This document shows, piece after piece, positions 46,890 to 58,079 of a stretch of DNA of 64,000 nt. The stretch spans positions 27,283,401 to 27,347,400 of the forward strand of contig NC_080716.1 of the NCBI RefSeq assembly GCF_019097595.1, given 5' to 3'. The stretch comes from Hemibagrus wyckioides. Taxonomy: Eukaryota; Chordata; Actinopteri; Siluriformes; Bagridae. Under the pieces are notes generated by a model. The model did not search any database and was not told the origin of the DNA. It saw only the letters and a list, made by a program, of their open reading frames with translations. A program made the position numbers and the translations under genes. Position 1 is the stretch's first letter, and each line of letters begins with the position of its first letter.

Positions 46890-47140
46890 TCACTGTCACT
46901 GTAACTTGCTAAAGACTCCTTCCATAAACATTAAATAAACATCCGTTTACAGAAAACTTTAAATATCAACAATTATATATCTTTAGATTTAATCTTACAG
47001 AAGACGTCTCAGTTGCCATAGTGAATACAATTTTACTATAGAAACATTAACAATGCCAAACCCATGCTTTGAATTATTGTCAGAGCCACTGTTCAGGAAA
47101 ATGACTCAACACCTTCTGACCAATCAGCTTTAAAAATTTT
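46890..47140 (+). repeat. Unnamed dispersed repeat, copy E
   Basis: AAGACTCCTTCCATAAACAT (landmark 2) is at 46911 and the landmark 3 variant GTTGCCATAGTGAATAC at 47011. Landmark 4 (CTGACCAATCAGCTTTAAA) is at 47116. Between 2 and 3 it carries TTTACAGAAAACTTTAAATA and TATCAACAAT, the same words seen in copy C. Confidence 0.65.
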
Positions 47141-48939
47141 GCTTTTTTTCTCCCCTACATGTCCTAGAGAACTACTTGTCTGAACAATTCTCAAAAAAAC
47201 ACCCTGGTCATGGCACTGTGTTCTTGCGAGCTTGTGGATTTATGAGCTGAACATCTCTTCCTTTTCTCCTATCGTCCAACTTCAGACGGACTGAAAAAGT
47301 CAGCGGGTGTGCCGGGCCAGAAAAACACACACGTGCCCAGGAATGTGCGGCGAGGCCTCGCCTTTGCCAGCAGTGCTGACGCAAGTCTGGAGCGGCGAGG
47401 CATTTGACCTCAGGCTGACATGTGTGCTTTACTGGAAGCTCGTATGGTGGGCTGCCCAAAACGGCGGGCGAGGTTTGGGACCCTGCCACGGCTGCTTAGC
47501 GTGGAGTCTGGCCTGACCTGGATTCCGGACCACAATCCCCTGCTGCTACCATTAGCACCGGGTCGCTGACTAGTGCACGGCCGGCCTCCTGTCGAGCGTT
47601 GGCGTGAGCCTTCGTTTCGCCGTGCCTTAATCACAGCCTAAACGTCTTGTTATCTTATCCTGACTAGTCCTGAGGAATGATTCATTAGCTATTGGTTTAA
47701 ACATTCCCGCGAGCTCATCTTTACTCCAGACTCGGGTCTGTGCCGATCTTTGATTGTAGCTTGGCCACTCGAGCACCAAAATATGTCTATCACTCATTAA
47801 AAAACACTCCAGCCTTCAAACTCTCTCTGAACCCTTTGTGTCTAGACCTGTTATGGATGTGTACAGGAGACAGTGTAGGGGCTGGAGAAGTGTTTTATTT
47901 CCACTTATCTTGCAAGAAAAACCACACACAGCTCACTAGTCACTGCTTTATCGCCGAGCTGCTACATGTTCCTGATGTAGCAACGACTGAAACCATGCAT
48001 GTTACCCATAATGCACGGCAAGTTGCAGGGGCGCCAAGAGGAAGGGCCTCCACTCATCCCTCTACTCATCCCTCATCTAGCACCAGTTTTACCTGCTCGA
48101 CACCATGCAGAAAAGACAATGAGAGACATTATTCTACTTCCTGTTCTATGCTGATTTATAGACATGAAGGTAATTTGCCTAAGCAGAGAACTTTCATGGA
48201 ATCGTTCACATAGTCCTTAAATGATCTCATCTGGTACAAACTTCATTCCTGCGTGTTGTTTTATGCTAAATTAAAAAGAGTAGCGCTGACTATAGAGAAG
48301 CCGGCTATTTTTGTCTTCGGACGGCGTCACTTTGATTTAACGCTCAGAGAGAGAGTCGTAAATCTGTTTCGTGGGCCATCAGTGAGTCTGGCTGCACCAC
48401 AGTCTGGCTGATGGACAGAGAGAGGGAGAGAGAGAGAGAGAAGGTGGAGGAGGAGGAAAGATGGATGTGTTAGTGTGAGGTCTTAATCTACAGCTTTTTT
48501 TTCCCTCCACACACTTTGCTTACCTCATGTTCATGCTGATGTGACGTTATAGCACTCTTATGGCTCTATTTATGTGCAGGAGCGAGCGTAGATCAGTGGT
48601 GTGGTGCTAATTTGGGTGGTTTCCTGTCATCGCCCAGTTCCTCTTACCGCAGACGGCCAGGATGGTATTTATTCCAAATGCCAGCATGTTGTTACAACCA
48701 GGTTTCATGGATATTCATTATGTTGTGTTTGTCACTCCACTTTGGACACAGACTACTAACTTCATACAAAGAACTTATTTTGACCATCACATGGAAATAT
48801 AGTTGTGGCTACAAGCTGCTTAAATCCATGGAACATAAAATACATGATACATCTGAATAAGTAAGGAATAAACCACTCTGCTGTTTTTGGAAAATGTAAC
48901 CAGAAATGGATAAAAAGTACTTAACATTGCAAATGTTGG
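47141..48939. other. Unique non-coding stretch
   Basis: A GC-richer block at 47290-47620 includes TTAATCACAGCCTAAACGTC near its end. A 157-codon open frame at 47740-48213 is the longest that is not low complexity. It opens with GTG, its first ATG is at 47857, and it has no recognisable domain. A GA-rich patch lies at 48416-48445. GTAACCAGAAATGGATAAAA at about 48897 is a fragment of landmark 1 of the dispersed family (minus). Confidence 0.4.
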
Positions 48940-49085
48940 TGGATCTGGAAAGGTTCTATCTAGAACCCAAAATGGTTCTATCACTTGTTTCATATGGAAC
49001 CACAAACTGGTTCTGGATCTAGGAATCATTTTGAATAACCCAATGTTGTTCTTTAACTTCAAGTTAGATTGTTCTTTTTAGAATC

Positions 49086-49150
<65 letters not shown>

Positions 49151-49205
49151 CATTATTATCATTATTATTACAGGTTAGGTTTTTAAATGGTTCTCTGTCA
49201 GGGTG
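48940..49205. repeat. GGTTCT/AGAACC teleost repeat with an embedded (TTA)n run
   Basis: AAAGGTTCTATCTAGAACCC, AATGGTTCTATCACTTG and CATATGGAACCACAAACTGG are typical of a fish repeat built from GGTTCT/AGAACC lines. It is interrupted by (TTA)n at 49086-49171 and resumes with TTTTTAAATGGTTCTCTGTC. Confidence 0.6.
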
Positions 49206-49551
49206 TACGGTACTATGAAGAATCTTAAGCATCTCTGGAATGTTACCGTGGCACTTTGTTTCTTTGTTGAGGATGTTCTTAAGTAAGTAAAAAGAGGTTC
49301 TTGTATGAGGGGAAAAAAAATCATAAAGCAGAAATCTTTTCCACATTGATGATTAGATTTATTTATTTATTTATTTTAAATGTTGTCCAAATACTAGTGT
49401 GACATATTTGGACAAAAGCGCTCTCTGCCCTCTTCCTCATACATGAGCTCAGTGACTGGGTGAAATTGACAGGTGTGATTGACAGGTGAGAGAGCGATAA
49501 TGTCCCGCCCACCTGGACAGTACAGCCAGATGTGGGATACAAACTTTTCTC
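49206..49551. other. Unique non-coding stretch
   Basis: AT-rich with a short TTTA run at 49360-49376. Nothing else seen. Confidence 0.35.
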
Positions 49552-49562
49552 ATAATAATAAT

Positions 49563-49779
49563 ATGTTTATAAGTAGCCTTTATTTGTCACATGTACATTA
49601 CTGTACAGCAAAATTCTTTCTTCTGATTTCCCATCCATGGGGGTGGGGGTCAGAGCACAGGGTCAGCCAAGATACAGCACCCCTGCTCAAGGGCCCAATG
49701 GTGGTATTTTAGCAGTGCTGGGGCTTGAACCCCGATCTTCTGGTCGACAACCCAGAGCCTTAACCACTTGAGCCACCAC
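49563..49779 (-). mobile_element. tRNA-derived SINE, apparently full length
   Basis: On the minus strand the element starts GTGGTGGCTCAAGTGGTTAA, which contains an A-box-like TGGCTCAAGTGG. The B-box GGTTCAAGCCC follows about 40 bp later, so an internal RNA polymerase III promoter is recognisable. The body has GGGCCCTTGAGCAGGGGTGC and GCTGACCCTGTGCTCTGACC. The 3' end reads TTTGCTGTACAGTAATGTAC, then GTGACAAATAAAGGCTACTT. This is a widespread teleost SINE type (AFC/HpaI-like class). ATA-repeat sequence lies on both sides (49552-49562 and 49780-49793), either a target-site duplication or an insertion into an ATA run. Confidence 0.88.
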
Positions 49780-49793
49780 AATAATAATAATAA

Positions 49794-50390
49794 ATGACGA
49801 TTGCCTGGAGAATGGTCATGTCTTCTTGAAGATGCATTTATTTGCTAGCTAATTTTGCTCAATAATGTGATTAGCTTGACCCCTGCCCCTGCAGAATGCT
49901 CCATCTCCCAGCCCATGGGTGGCGCTGCTGAGCCTTTACCTCATTTAGCCCTGGACTGTCTCATAAATCCACCTGCATTGACAGATATATGATCAGCCAG
50001 CTAAACGTCTTTTTGGCAATTCACCTCAAAGGAGCTTGTAGAATCTTGTCAGCGTGAGCTTGGGACGTCCTGCCAAGTGCAGTTTGACACGCTGACAATT
50101 TGTGGCTTTTGGGAAACAATCAGCAGAGCTGGAGTTGAACCCGGGATCCTGTTTCCCCTGTCGGATCCTGCCAGGCTATACACCTGAAGCACTTAGTGAT
50201 GACGCTGACTGCAGCTACACGTCTTGATTAACAGTTTAACTGCAATCTCTAACATTGTAATAAATTTTCTAATGTACACACAGTTGTAAGCAGAGGACAA
50301 TCGGGCAAGTCCTGCTGCCTTTCAAAGATAATAAGACATCACTTTTAATTTCTGGCATCTGGATTGTGATGGATCGTTCTTTTATTTTCA
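49794..50390. other. Unique non-coding stretch
   Basis: Bases 50128-50155 (GTTGAACCCGGGATCCTG) look like an isolated tRNA B-box in reverse, but no SINE body surrounds it. Otherwise featureless. Confidence 0.35.
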
Positions 50391-50602
50391 ACGTTCATCC
50401 AAATAACTTTTTTGGAACATCATGAGATGAAGAAAGGTAGGTTTTGTATTTTCAGTGATGTTCTATTCACTGAGGAGGAACAAATCTGTTAGACAAGCTA
50501 TAATTTTCAATCTGCATAAATATCTTTTAGAAAAATTGTTTCAAATGTCCCTTTATGTGCTTGTGTACAAAATTAAGTCATTAAATGTTTTTCTTAGATT
50601 CT

Positions 50603-50661
<59 letters not shown>

Positions 50662-50769
50662 GTCACCAATCATGGAATCAGGGCAGACAGTTATTTTTGT
50701 GTAACCAAATACTTAATACTTGTTTTTTTATCTCGGATTTAAGCTCTTAATCTTCTTGCCCTCATCTAC
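50391..50769 (+). repeat. Diverged direct duplication, copy 1
   Basis: Starts ACGTTCATCCAAATAAC. It shares an ordered series of words with 52019-52457: GAGGAGCAAA-like, GGTCACCAATCATGGAATCA, GTGTAACCAAATACT, TTATCTCGGATTTAAGCTC and CTGCCCTCATCTAC-like. A (GATA)n run sits at 50604-50660, in the position where copy 2 has (AAAT)n. Confidence 0.75.
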
Positions 50770-51059
50770 AGAACGAAGGACACGCCCCCTAGATTCGACC
50801 TGTGAAATCTAACCGTTGTTGTAGAGAACATGAACGACACGGATTATTTACTCTGTCATTCTTTTCTTTTTTGTTTGTTTTGTATTTGAGAAGAAGCTAA
50901 AAGGAGATAAAATATAGACATGTTGTTGAGACAAAGTTACACAAATGGCGTGACAGATGACAGAACCGTCATAATTTTTTTTTGTTTGTTTTGTATTTAA
51001 GTGAAACGTAATGGTGTAGACAAGTGAAATTAGTGAACATGTGTGTTTTTTCATATAAA
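50770..51059. repeat. Small local duplication around TTTTGTTTGTTTTGTATTT
   Basis: TTTTTTGTTTGTTTTGTATT occurs near 50868 and again near 50981, about 113 bp apart. GTCAT precedes both and AGACA follows further on. It is a diverged tandem pair with no coding potential. Confidence 0.5.
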
Positions 51060-51545
51060 ATCCATAATGGCATCTAGGGAAATAGCAAAACAATCTGATG
51101 ATTGACAGGCGAGGGCCGGGGTCGCTCTCTCAGGTGAGCGAGGTTGTGAAAGTGAATTTCCGTTCTGGTGACACCCCACGCTGCCTTCTCCGTCACGCTC
51201 AGCAGAGGCTAGGTGCTTCCAGGGTGTGAAAATAGGAAGCCGGTCCGAGCCGCGTGCCCTCCTGAGATAAGACAATGCCTCTCCGAGAGAAAGGGCATCG
51301 GCTCAGGCTGCGGAGTCACGACACCTCCGTGCAGCAGGAAAGAACCAAGCTTTGTTCCCAAACCTAATGCTTTCAGGAGGGAAAACATAGTCATCTCCTT
51401 TGTCATGTTTTATTAGTCAAGTCTGACAGCTGTGACGATAAGCAGTCCCACGGCTCGTTCATCAGGGCCTGACATGTCACTGAGGGAACTTGGGAAAGAG
51501 CCCAGCAGCAGGAAAGAGGAGCTCTATCTACAAGATTATAATTAA
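51060..51545. promoter_or_regulatory. Candidate conserved non-coding element
   Basis: A compact GC-balanced block lying between the two copies of the 50/52 kb duplication. It contains ATCTCCTTTGTCATGTTTTA (CTTTGT Sox-like), TTTATTAGTCAAGTCTGACA and TGACAGCTGTGAC at 51424-51436 (a CAGCTG E-box fused to TGACAG/CTGTGA Meis-like words). CAGATTG-type words occur near its start. Open frames on both strands are about 65-74 codons and unremarkable. Confidence 0.35.
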
Positions 51546-52018
51546 GCAAGACTGGACCTAAACGGTAACACAAAACAATTGTTTCTAGCTACACAAAGAC
51601 ATCATTAGTCTATATGTAAATGCCCATAAACACAAATGCTAGCTCTTAAACAGGAAGCTGATTGGGAAAAATTCACGATTGGTGGCCATTTTTTCCCAAT
51701 AACGTGAAGACGTTAAAACAAAGGCATAGTGTGTAGAGTAAAAGAAAACGGGAAGGTTTGTAAGTTTGCTTTTTAACTATCACGCTGCATATTTCCAATA
51801 AATACACTGAAAACTTGAATAAAATCTGCAGCCCACAGCATGTACAAGTCACCATCCACTTTAGAGTGAAATCTAAATATTAAAACACCCAAAAATCTGA
51901 TTATTTTTATGTTTAGGTGTAAATCTGTTTAGCCTGAAAAATGTCCCACAACATACATTCCACCATCTTCTGAACACAACCAGGAAAAATCTGTAATATT
52001 CCCCAAGTCACGTCTCTA
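51546..52018. other. AT-rich unique stretch
   Basis: No repeats, open frames or signals seen. Confidence 0.35.
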
Positions 52019-52238
52019 ACGTTCATCCAAATAAGTTTCTGGAAGATCCCGAGAAGAAGGAAAACATGTTTCTTTATTTTTTAAATGACACACACACACT
52101 GATGAGGAGCAAACCTTTTACACAAACTGTAAAGTTAAAAAAAAATAAATGATCGGCCTGAATAGATGTATATACTTCAGCTAAATTGTTTAAAATGTCC
52201 TTTTAAGTCTTTTAGGAAAATAAATTCTCTTAGTCAAA

Positions 52239-52273
<35 letters not shown>

Positions 52274-52457
52274 ATAGCTAGTAAAGCTTTTCCTAGATTT
52301 AATATTATTTATTTAATGTAAATAAATAAATAATAAATAAATAAAATGGGCCACCAGTCATGGAATCAGCCTTCATGGATCGTCTGTGTAACCAAACGCT
52401 CAAACCCTGCTTTCTTTTTTATCTCAGGTTTAAGCTCATCTTCCTGCCCTTATCTAC
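52019..52457 (+). repeat. Diverged direct duplication, copy 2
   Basis: Same order of words as 50391-50769. It starts ACGTTCATCCAAATAAG, then GATGAGGAGCAAACC, GGCCACCAGTCATGGAATCA, TGTGTAACCAAACGCT, TATCTCAGGTTTAAGCTC and CCTGCCCTTATCTAC. An (AAAT)n run (52236-52276) and a second AAAT stretch (52318-52346) replace the GATA run of copy 1. The start-to-start distance is 1,628 bp. Confidence 0.75.
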
Positions 52458-52674
52458 GACTGCACGCTACGTCCGAACAAGCGCAGAGTCAGAGGAAACG
52501 TGAGTGAGGTGATGGACACCGGGGTCAGGGAGCACACGGCGTATGGAGGTTTGGAGTCAGTCCGAAATGGGAGTGCAGTCTCTCATCAAAGCCTATCTGA
52601 TTATTTTCCACAAGATTTTCCTGTCAGGATGTTATGATTCTCTCCATGTTCAGTGGCTGGTGTGAAATGGTAGT

Positions 52675-52678
<4 letters not shown>
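52458..52678. promoter_or_regulatory. Candidate conserved non-coding stretch
   Basis: Unique sequence with CATCAAAGCCTATCTGATTA (ATCAAAG Tcf/Lef-like) and TTTTCCACAAGATTTTCCTG. It sits between the duplication and the CT tract. Function is inference. Confidence 0.25.
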
Positions 52679-52737
<59 letters not shown>

Positions 52738-52825
52738 GATGTCATCCAATAAGTAATGAACTGGACTTCCCCATATTGTTGGCATATCTAGTACCAGCTA
52801 ATATCTAACGCTTACAGGAGAGAGA

Positions 52826-52862
<37 letters not shown>
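52679..52862. repeat. (CT)28 facing (GA)n
   Basis: A perfect CT run (52679-52734) is followed after 82 bp by a GA run with one interruption (52817-52862). The two can pair over more than 40 bases, giving a long hairpin. Confidence 0.97.
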
Positions 52863-52863
<1 letters not shown>

Positions 52864-54160
52864 AGATATATATCAGGCATGACTGTCATTACTCATATGA
52901 GAAACTTTCTTATCTCCAAATCTCAAACATGTTTCAGTGACAGAAAAATCTAGAGTTTATCATCGTAAATAATAAGATCTTAGCATCAGACTTAATAAAG
53001 CTAAATGACAGATTCCTTTCTTGCTGAAATGCCCCGAGGTCAAGACAAACATGATAGAAATTAATTTAGCTAGATCTTAGTTTTGAGATAAAATGTATAT
53101 AAAGGCTAGATATCCAGGACAACCTTCTTCCTGATACAGTGTCTTGCACAATGCTCGTTCACGCTAATCCATCATCAGTGTGAAACAGAGTTTATTTCCA
53201 ATAAACAGAAAGGGCTTCACATTAATATCTGAGTCACGCTTGTGTTCAATTCCTGAACTTTCCACCAACAAGATTGATGTTGATCCTGTTATTTCAAATC
53301 CTTCATAAATAAATATTACTTCACCAATAATGTATATTGACACCCCCCCAACCCCTCCACCCCCCGCCCAAGCTTCAAAGCTTGATGATGAACCCCAGAT
53401 CTCACTTTCAGAACCATCCCTGAAGATCCAGAACCTCAGGAAAAGTTTTGTTATCATGAAAGCCTGTGTTGACGTATATGGTTCTGGCTGGAAGACGCCG
53501 ACTCCGTGACCGACATTGCTTCTCGAGTTCTGTCGAAAACGCCGCTCCCTCAGCCACCCACTGAAAATAACCTGCTGTCTCAGGTCCTGCATGTTTACCT
53601 TGTAATCCGACTTCCATCTAATCGTTATTGTGCACAGATAGGTGAGAGAGCTAAAGTGTGGAATATCTTTTCTTGGCAGAGGTGCTGCTTCTCTTCGGCA
53701 ATCGTGTGTGCGAATGCATTAAATCAACAAAGCCGGCATGTTGTTTGTTTTCACAGTGTATCTCACCCTGGCTTTGTATTGGATGATTGGACTTAGATTT
53801 CCTGTCGTGTAATGAGAGACGATCCTGGAATGTACGAGAGACGCGGAAAAGCTCGCGCTGACGTGACCGAGACACGAGTGTGTATGTGAGTTTGAGTGTG
53901 TGTCGGAATAAACACAGTCCAGCGGCATGCTGTTAGAGGAAAGCAATCAACAAGAAAGCCTTGGTGTGATGCAACCTGAAGTGGAGCGTAGTAATATACC
54001 TTAACCTAAAAATTCTATAGAACTTAGATTAGATGAGGATATTTTATCCGTTTAGAGTTACTTCCTGGTAGCAAGTTACTTCCTGTTATAGCCTCTTTTT
54101 ATATATTTTATCATATATTTTTCTAATTGCATGAGGTGTGGATCTGTACATGTGTACATA
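52863..54160. other. Unique non-coding stretch
   Basis: Includes a 142-codon minus-strand frame (53164-53592) that begins with ATG and is not simple sequence. I recognise no domain in it, and part of it crosses a C-rich run (53343-53370). ATTTTATCCGTTTAGAGTTA at about 54043 is a fragment of landmark 1 of the dispersed family. No gene is called. Confidence 0.4.
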
Positions 54161-54225
54161 CTATGTATGTGTGTGTGTGTGTATGTGTGAGAGAGAGTGT
54201 GTGTGTGTGTGTGTGTGTGTATAAA
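54161..54225. repeat. (GT)n tract with interruptions
   Basis: TATGTGTGTG and GAGAGAGTGTG phases alternate over about 60 bp. Confidence 0.95.
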
Positions 54226-54234
54226 CCAGTGAAG

Positions 54235-54345
54235 TGGAGGGTCAGCGGGGTTAATTACACTTTGACCCAGTAAATGGATTTTCCTACCCAGTGCCCCTCC
54301 ACCTTGTGCCCCAGATAGTTATCTTGATTGAGTAATTAATCCTCT
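54235..54345. promoter_or_regulatory. Candidate conserved non-coding element
   Basis: A 110-bp compact block between a GT and a CT tract. It reads GTTAATTACACTTTGACCC, AAATGGATTTTCCTACCC, CCAGATAGTTATCTTGAT and GAGTAATTAATCC. It has two TAATTA-type homeodomain cores, a TGACC nuclear-receptor half-site and GATA words (AGATAG, TTATCT). Among all the unique blocks here, this looks most like a developmental enhancer core. That is still inference. Confidence 0.4.
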
Positions 54346-54788
54346 CTCTCTTTCTTTCTCTCTCTCTCTCTCTCATACCTACACCATGTCTTTACCTCCT
54401 TTCTCATTTTATAAACAAGTTTTTTGTTGTTTTTCAATTTTTTTATATTGCTTTTATTTTTTATATCGATGTTTATTTAATTTTTTTTAGATTTACATTT
54501 AAATTAAATAACAGTAAAATAAAATGTAAATGAAAACTGAGAAGATATATTTGTATCATCGATTTTTAAGATCTAGTTCCCTGAGAAACAATCAAGAAGC
54601 CGAGGGGAAAAAAAACCCAAAGATTACACAAGGAAGAAACTTTGAGACTTCCAGTGAATGTGTGTGTGTGTGTGTGTCTGCAGGAATGTAGGTAGGATCT
54701 TTCTTTCCCTTTGTGTGTGTGTGTGTGTTTACACACCTCTTCCTCCAATCATTCTGTGCCACACTTCCTTAGATACTCTTATAATTCC

Positions 54789-54820
<32 letters not shown>

Positions 54821-56711
54821 CTGAGTGTCAGGAACAATAAGAGCACTAGAAGTTAAACAGTGTGAGCTGCCCCGTGTCTGCACAGGAAACCGAGGCCGAT
54901 CAGGCGGCCTGTCCATCATCGTGCGAGGCTCCGCCCACTCGCCCCCCTTCGCCCTGCCAACTCCGCAGAACAATAGGCGGAGGGGAAATATGGAGGCCTG
55001 GCAATCTAAGCCACTACAGACACTGCAGAAAACACACACATACACACACACAGTACTGTATATAGTATACTGTATATATTGCTTGTTTTGCTCCTCCTAC
55101 GTAAGTGTGTTAGTAGAAACGAATACATTTACACAAGATTACATATTGGCATGTGATCATGTTACTGATAACAACATCACAGAGGCTGTGTGAGATCCGA
55201 ACAGGTTCTCCAACAAGCCTGAAACAACCGTTCAGCTGATTTCCTCAGAAACCCTCACAATAGTTCGAGTGTTTACTCATCAGCTCTGTAAATCATCCAG
55301 CTTCTTCTGATCAGCCTTTATAAAAGTCATTTTCACTTTTTTATTAAAAAAAAACCATCAGTGTACATTATTGTGCAAACACACTACACACACACACACA
55401 CTACACACACACGCACACACACACACACTGTGGAAACACTTTGTTACGATATCACACACATTCGCTCACAACTACTAGTGATGTATCTTAGCACCAGATC
55501 AGTCAGGAAGCCATTCTGTATCAAAGACAGGAAATTCTGATCCCAGGTTCGAATTTCAGATGCTGTGTTGCCAGCCACTGTGTACCCATAATGCACTTCA
55601 GATCCACTGAACAACCAGTTCACACCCTCTCTACAGTGGAGGTGAATATGAAGCTCAATAAAAAATCAGGACTACAGTGTTTCAGAAGTATTTCTGTTTT
55701 CCCCTAGACTACTAGGAGCAATATATTCATAGAAAAGTTTGCTTTTTCCACACAAAGTAAATGTTGATATCGAACCCATTTCTGCTCTCTGAGATGCTCC
55801 GAGTGCTTGTTCGCCTAAAAAGCAGCTCAGATTTCATCTTTAACCAGTAAAATTCTGTGTAAGGTTCTCCAACAGAGGGAAAAACGCACGTCTCAAACAC
55901 ACTGAAAGCCAACAGACTCATTTTATATCAGACTCACAGCCAGAACATCTTTACACTGATTGAAAATGTCCCTTAGACTTAGACTTCGGGATTAAAGGAA
56001 AGAACTTGTTCAGGTATTGTACAGTTCTGGTTACAGAAAGTTCCAGAAATCTTATAATTATTCTAAAAACCAAAGAAACAAAGATTCTTGTGTCTAAATG
56101 AACTCTCTGCTCACTATCTAGTGCACTATTTGTGGTACTGTTTCAATACGGTCTAATATACAGTAATCGTATTTTTGATACTTTTGACATTTTTCACAGT
56201 CTTCATTCTGCCCACCAAAACATACACATATTTACTCTAACATGAGCTGAGAGAAGTGGGCGGGGCTTCTGGGATCCAGCAGTTCGAGTCCAGAAACATT
56301 TGCGCCAATAGATTGCACCATCGCATCTGATTCTTATCATCAGAGTCCAAACCCTCAATAAAAACAGCTGATTACCCAACCGACATATGAGTCTGGAATG
56401 ACTAACAGACACGTAGGTGTTTTTAGACCTCACCTGGAAGCCCCGCCCCCTTTCCCCCCCAGTGTCGTATGAGGAACCTTTTCACCAGCACTTTCAATAA
56501 AATATTAGTATATGTTTATACGAATAATTTGAGCTAGCATTAGACGCGTTTATATTTAACAATCGCTAGCTAGAAAATGAGATAAAAATAAAGAAATAAA
56601 CAATGAATATTTTCAGTCAAGGATTCAAACTATATAAAGAATATATTTTATATCATCTGAGAAATGAGTAAAGATCTGGATAGAAGGGAGTGAAGTGGTA
56701 GGTAAAATATG

Positions 56712-56748
<37 letters not shown>

Positions 56749-57118
56749 AGAAAGAAAAGAGTTATTATGTACCAGTCTATCTCCTGTCTCCACATAACGT
56801 AATGAAAGAAGCAAACAAGTCGGTTATTACGCCAGCTTGTGCAAGGATGCGTGAAAAACCAGTGCTTTTAGTCTTCCAGCATGTGTGTATTTATGTCTGG
56901 GGGTGAGCATGTGTGTGTGTGTTGTGTTGTGTTGTAGTGTGTTGTAGTGGAAGGGCAGAAATCACTTTCTTTACCATGCTTTCTTTCCCTGTTTGGGCAC
57001 GACAGGACTTGAGATCCTCGGTGCTGATAAGATAAGAATGTTGCAGCCAGTGGCTCGCACAGATTGCTGCAGCAGAAGAGGAAATGCCTATCTGATGGAA
57101 TTTTCACTTCACATTTTG

Positions 57119-57155
<37 letters not shown>

Positions 57156-57334
57156 CAATTTGTCAATTACAAGTTTTAATTTGTTAAAAAATGTAAAAAT
57201 ATTTAAGGTCAAAAAACATCCGGTCTCTGTTTGTTTCTTTATTTCTTTATTTCTTTATTTCTTTATTTATTTATTTCCCCTGAAAATGTTCTAAAGTGTT
57301 TAGATATCCGTCCTAAAAACCCTACTGTGTGTTA
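54346..57334. other. Non-coding stretch with many microsatellites
   Basis: CT run at 54343-54373, AT-rich sequence to 54530, GT runs at 54658-54678, 54713-54728 and 54793-54821, CA runs at about 55030-55052 and 55380-55430, (GT)n at 56717-56741, TGTGT/GTTGTG repeats at 56909-56949 and (GA)n at 57122-57151. GGTTCGAATTTC near 55544 is a B-box-like word without a SINE body. GTGCACTATTTGTGG near 56121 is a common fish phrase. No gene seen. Confidence 0.45.
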
Positions 57335-57525
57335 CACAGCACTGACACTGGAGACTCCTTCCATCTTTCCTTCATGTCCAGTAAATAGCTTCTTCTAAAG
57401 TCGTTACTATGGAAATTATGGACCTTTCAGAATGAGCGCATTAATGTAACTTGCTACGGTCAGTGCCACTGTTTAAAAAAAAGAATCAACACCTGTTGAC
57501 CAGTCAGATGTGTGAATGCAACGAG
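57335..57525 (+). repeat. Unnamed dispersed repeat, copy F
   Basis: CTGACACTGGAGACTCCTTC (landmark 2) at 57342, GTTACTATGGAAATTATG (landmark 3) at 57403 and TTGACCAGTCAGATGTG (landmark 4) at 57496. Between 3 and 4 it has ATGTAACTTGCTACGGTCAG and GTGCCACTGT, also present in degenerate form in copy E. Confidence 0.7.
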
Positions 57526-57559
57526 ATTGTGTTTTGTTCAATGTTTTTCTGGAAGAGTC

Positions 57560-57598
<39 letters not shown>

Positions 57599-58079
57599 AT
57601 GTGATCTGTTTTCCAAGATACACAATTTGTGTCAAGATTTACAGGTTTAAAAAATCTACATAATAACAAATATGCATATTACTAAGACAGACTTTTGAGA
57701 ACAAAACATCGTAAATAATAATGGATTTTCATATTATTATAAGAAATATGTTTACAATTTCAAAATATTTCTTTTAAAATGATTTAAAATCTAAAATAAA
57801 AAAAAATATTTCAGTGAAAAAGAAAAAATAAATCAATTAGAATTACATTACATTCAGCCATTAGAATTCAATATATTCAATTATATTTACATTTACACAA
57901 TATCATTTTTAAACAAACGTTTAAAACAAACAGTAGATTTTATCGCTGAGCAAACAGAAAATAAAAAATATTAAATATTAAAATTTAAATGAAAAAATAA
58001 ATATTCAATACTAATTAAATATTAAAATGTTTAATGTTTTGTCATTTTGTAATGATTAAAAATAAATAAATATTACATT

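Noticed and set aside
47740..48213. 157-codon open frame on the plus strand
   Set aside because: It starts at GTG, its first ATG comes only at 47857, and no domain or splice-site pattern is recognisable. A frame of this size can occur by chance in 64 kb.
50128..50155. Reverse B-box GAACCCGGGATCCTG
   Set aside because: Isolated word with no SINE body or tRNA fold around it.
53164..53592. 142-codon ATG frame on the minus strand
   Set aside because: Not simple sequence, but no recognisable motif. It crosses a C-rich run that gives a glycine string, and a second overlapping frame is open on the same strand. No evidence of coding constraint.
55535..55600. tRNA gene or SINE head suggested by GGTTCGAATTTC
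   Set aside because: A B-box-like word alone. No A-box at the right distance and no cloverleaf can be drawn from the flanks.
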